A stretch of 21,742 nt of DNA. Origin: an uncultured Clostridia bacterium (lineage in GTDB: Bacteria; Bacillota; Clostridia; Oscillospirales; Acutalibacteraceae). The DNA is taken from the NCBI GenBank assembly GCA_946628455.1, contig CAMOWP010000009.1:1-21742 (forward strand). The letters run 5' to 3'. Of the stretch, positions 21,627 through 21,742 are shown piece after piece. The notes beneath the pieces were generated by a model, which had not been told where the DNA came from, searched no databases, and was given only the letters and a program-made list of their open reading frames with translations. Positions within the stretch are counted from its first letter, which is position 1. Each line of letters starts with the position of its first letter. The translations under genes and the position numbers were made by a program.

Positions 21627-21742
21627 AAATTTTGTCTTTTTTATCAAGGAACTTGTAAATCTCTTCTCCGATTTTTTCCTTTTCCTCAAGCGACAGCCTG
21701 CGCGAGCACATAACGAGAAGCTTTTCGTATCTGTCAAGCGAG
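21625..21742 (-). CDS. C-terminal end of an unidentified gene (truncated by window edge)
   Basis: On the minus strand a frame is open from the window edge to a TAA at 21625-21627, giving 38 residues that begin SLDRYEKLLVMCSRRL and end YKFLDKKDKI. The piece is charged and helix-like (LSLEEKEKIGEEIYKFL) and gives no family identity. Its stop codon overlaps the second T tract of the shared terminator, the pattern expected for convergent genes. The call rests on the open frame and that position only; the gene start and most of the protein lie outside the window. Confidence 0.5.
   Translation of the reverse strand, partial: SLDRYEKLLVMCSRRLSLEEKEKIGEEIYKFLDKKDKI

Overview
The window looks like a chromosomal segment of an anaerobic Bacillota, class Clostridia, most likely an Oscillospiraceae/Ruminococcaceae-type gut organism. 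This is inferred from the gene families (clostridial recD2, a sigma factor paired with a DUF4179-type anti-sigma factor, ECF vitamin transporter, formate-tetrahydrofolate ligase, VanW/FN3 secreted protein, Thr-rich lipoprotein), from strong GGAGG-type ribosome binding sites and from very AT-rich intergenic DNA. No rRNA, tRNA, CRISPR array, transposase or prophage gene was seen. It is dense core-type DNA; no intergenic gap exceeds about 210 bases.

Layout. 1-1085: 3' part of tuf (EF-Tu) and its terminator. 1089-3337: recD2 helicase, whose best promoter sits so close to the ATG that the mRNA may be leaderless. 3315-7923: a tightly packed operon of a divergent MreB, a CobO-type corrinoid adenosyltransferase, EcfT, a fused double ECF ATPase and an ECF substrate-binding membrane protein, ending at a terminator. 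Its predicted promoter lies inside the end of recD2 and fires into a run of 7-bp tandem repeats. The combination reads as import of a corrinoid (vitamin B12 type) followed by adenosylation, translationally coupled to an actin-like protein. 7960-9672: an ECF-type sigma factor and its membrane anti-sigma factor, ending in a long hairpin that also serves the convergent rodA (9671-10888, minus strand).

10889-14293: divergent promoters for rodA and for the run fhs-tsaE-tsaB-rpiB (one-carbon folate metabolism, tRNA t6A modification, pentose phosphate isomerase), closed by a bidirectional terminator shared with a minus-strand lipoprotein gene (14304-15284). 15285-15489: a divergent regulatory region with a perfect 16-bp inverted repeat whose two arms each carry the predicted -35 element of one of the two divergent promoters (lipoprotein and a small polytopic membrane protein).

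16031-21626: an L-arabinose operon (FGGY ribulokinase, araA, araD) that continues with only 2 bases between genes into a secreted protein made of two Ig-like repeats, two FN3-like domains and a VanW domain. A terminator whose 3' arm is tandemly duplicated follows. The last 118 bases hold the C-terminal end of an unidentified minus-strand gene.

I found no clearly new defence or mobile system. The most unusual points are the mreB-cobO-ECF operon with its heptad-repeat leader, the symmetrical divergent promoter, the VanW protein riding on the arabinose operon, and two genes without a Shine-Dalgarno sequence. Promoter, repeat and start-site calls were made by eye; family assignments come from motif recognition without database searches.
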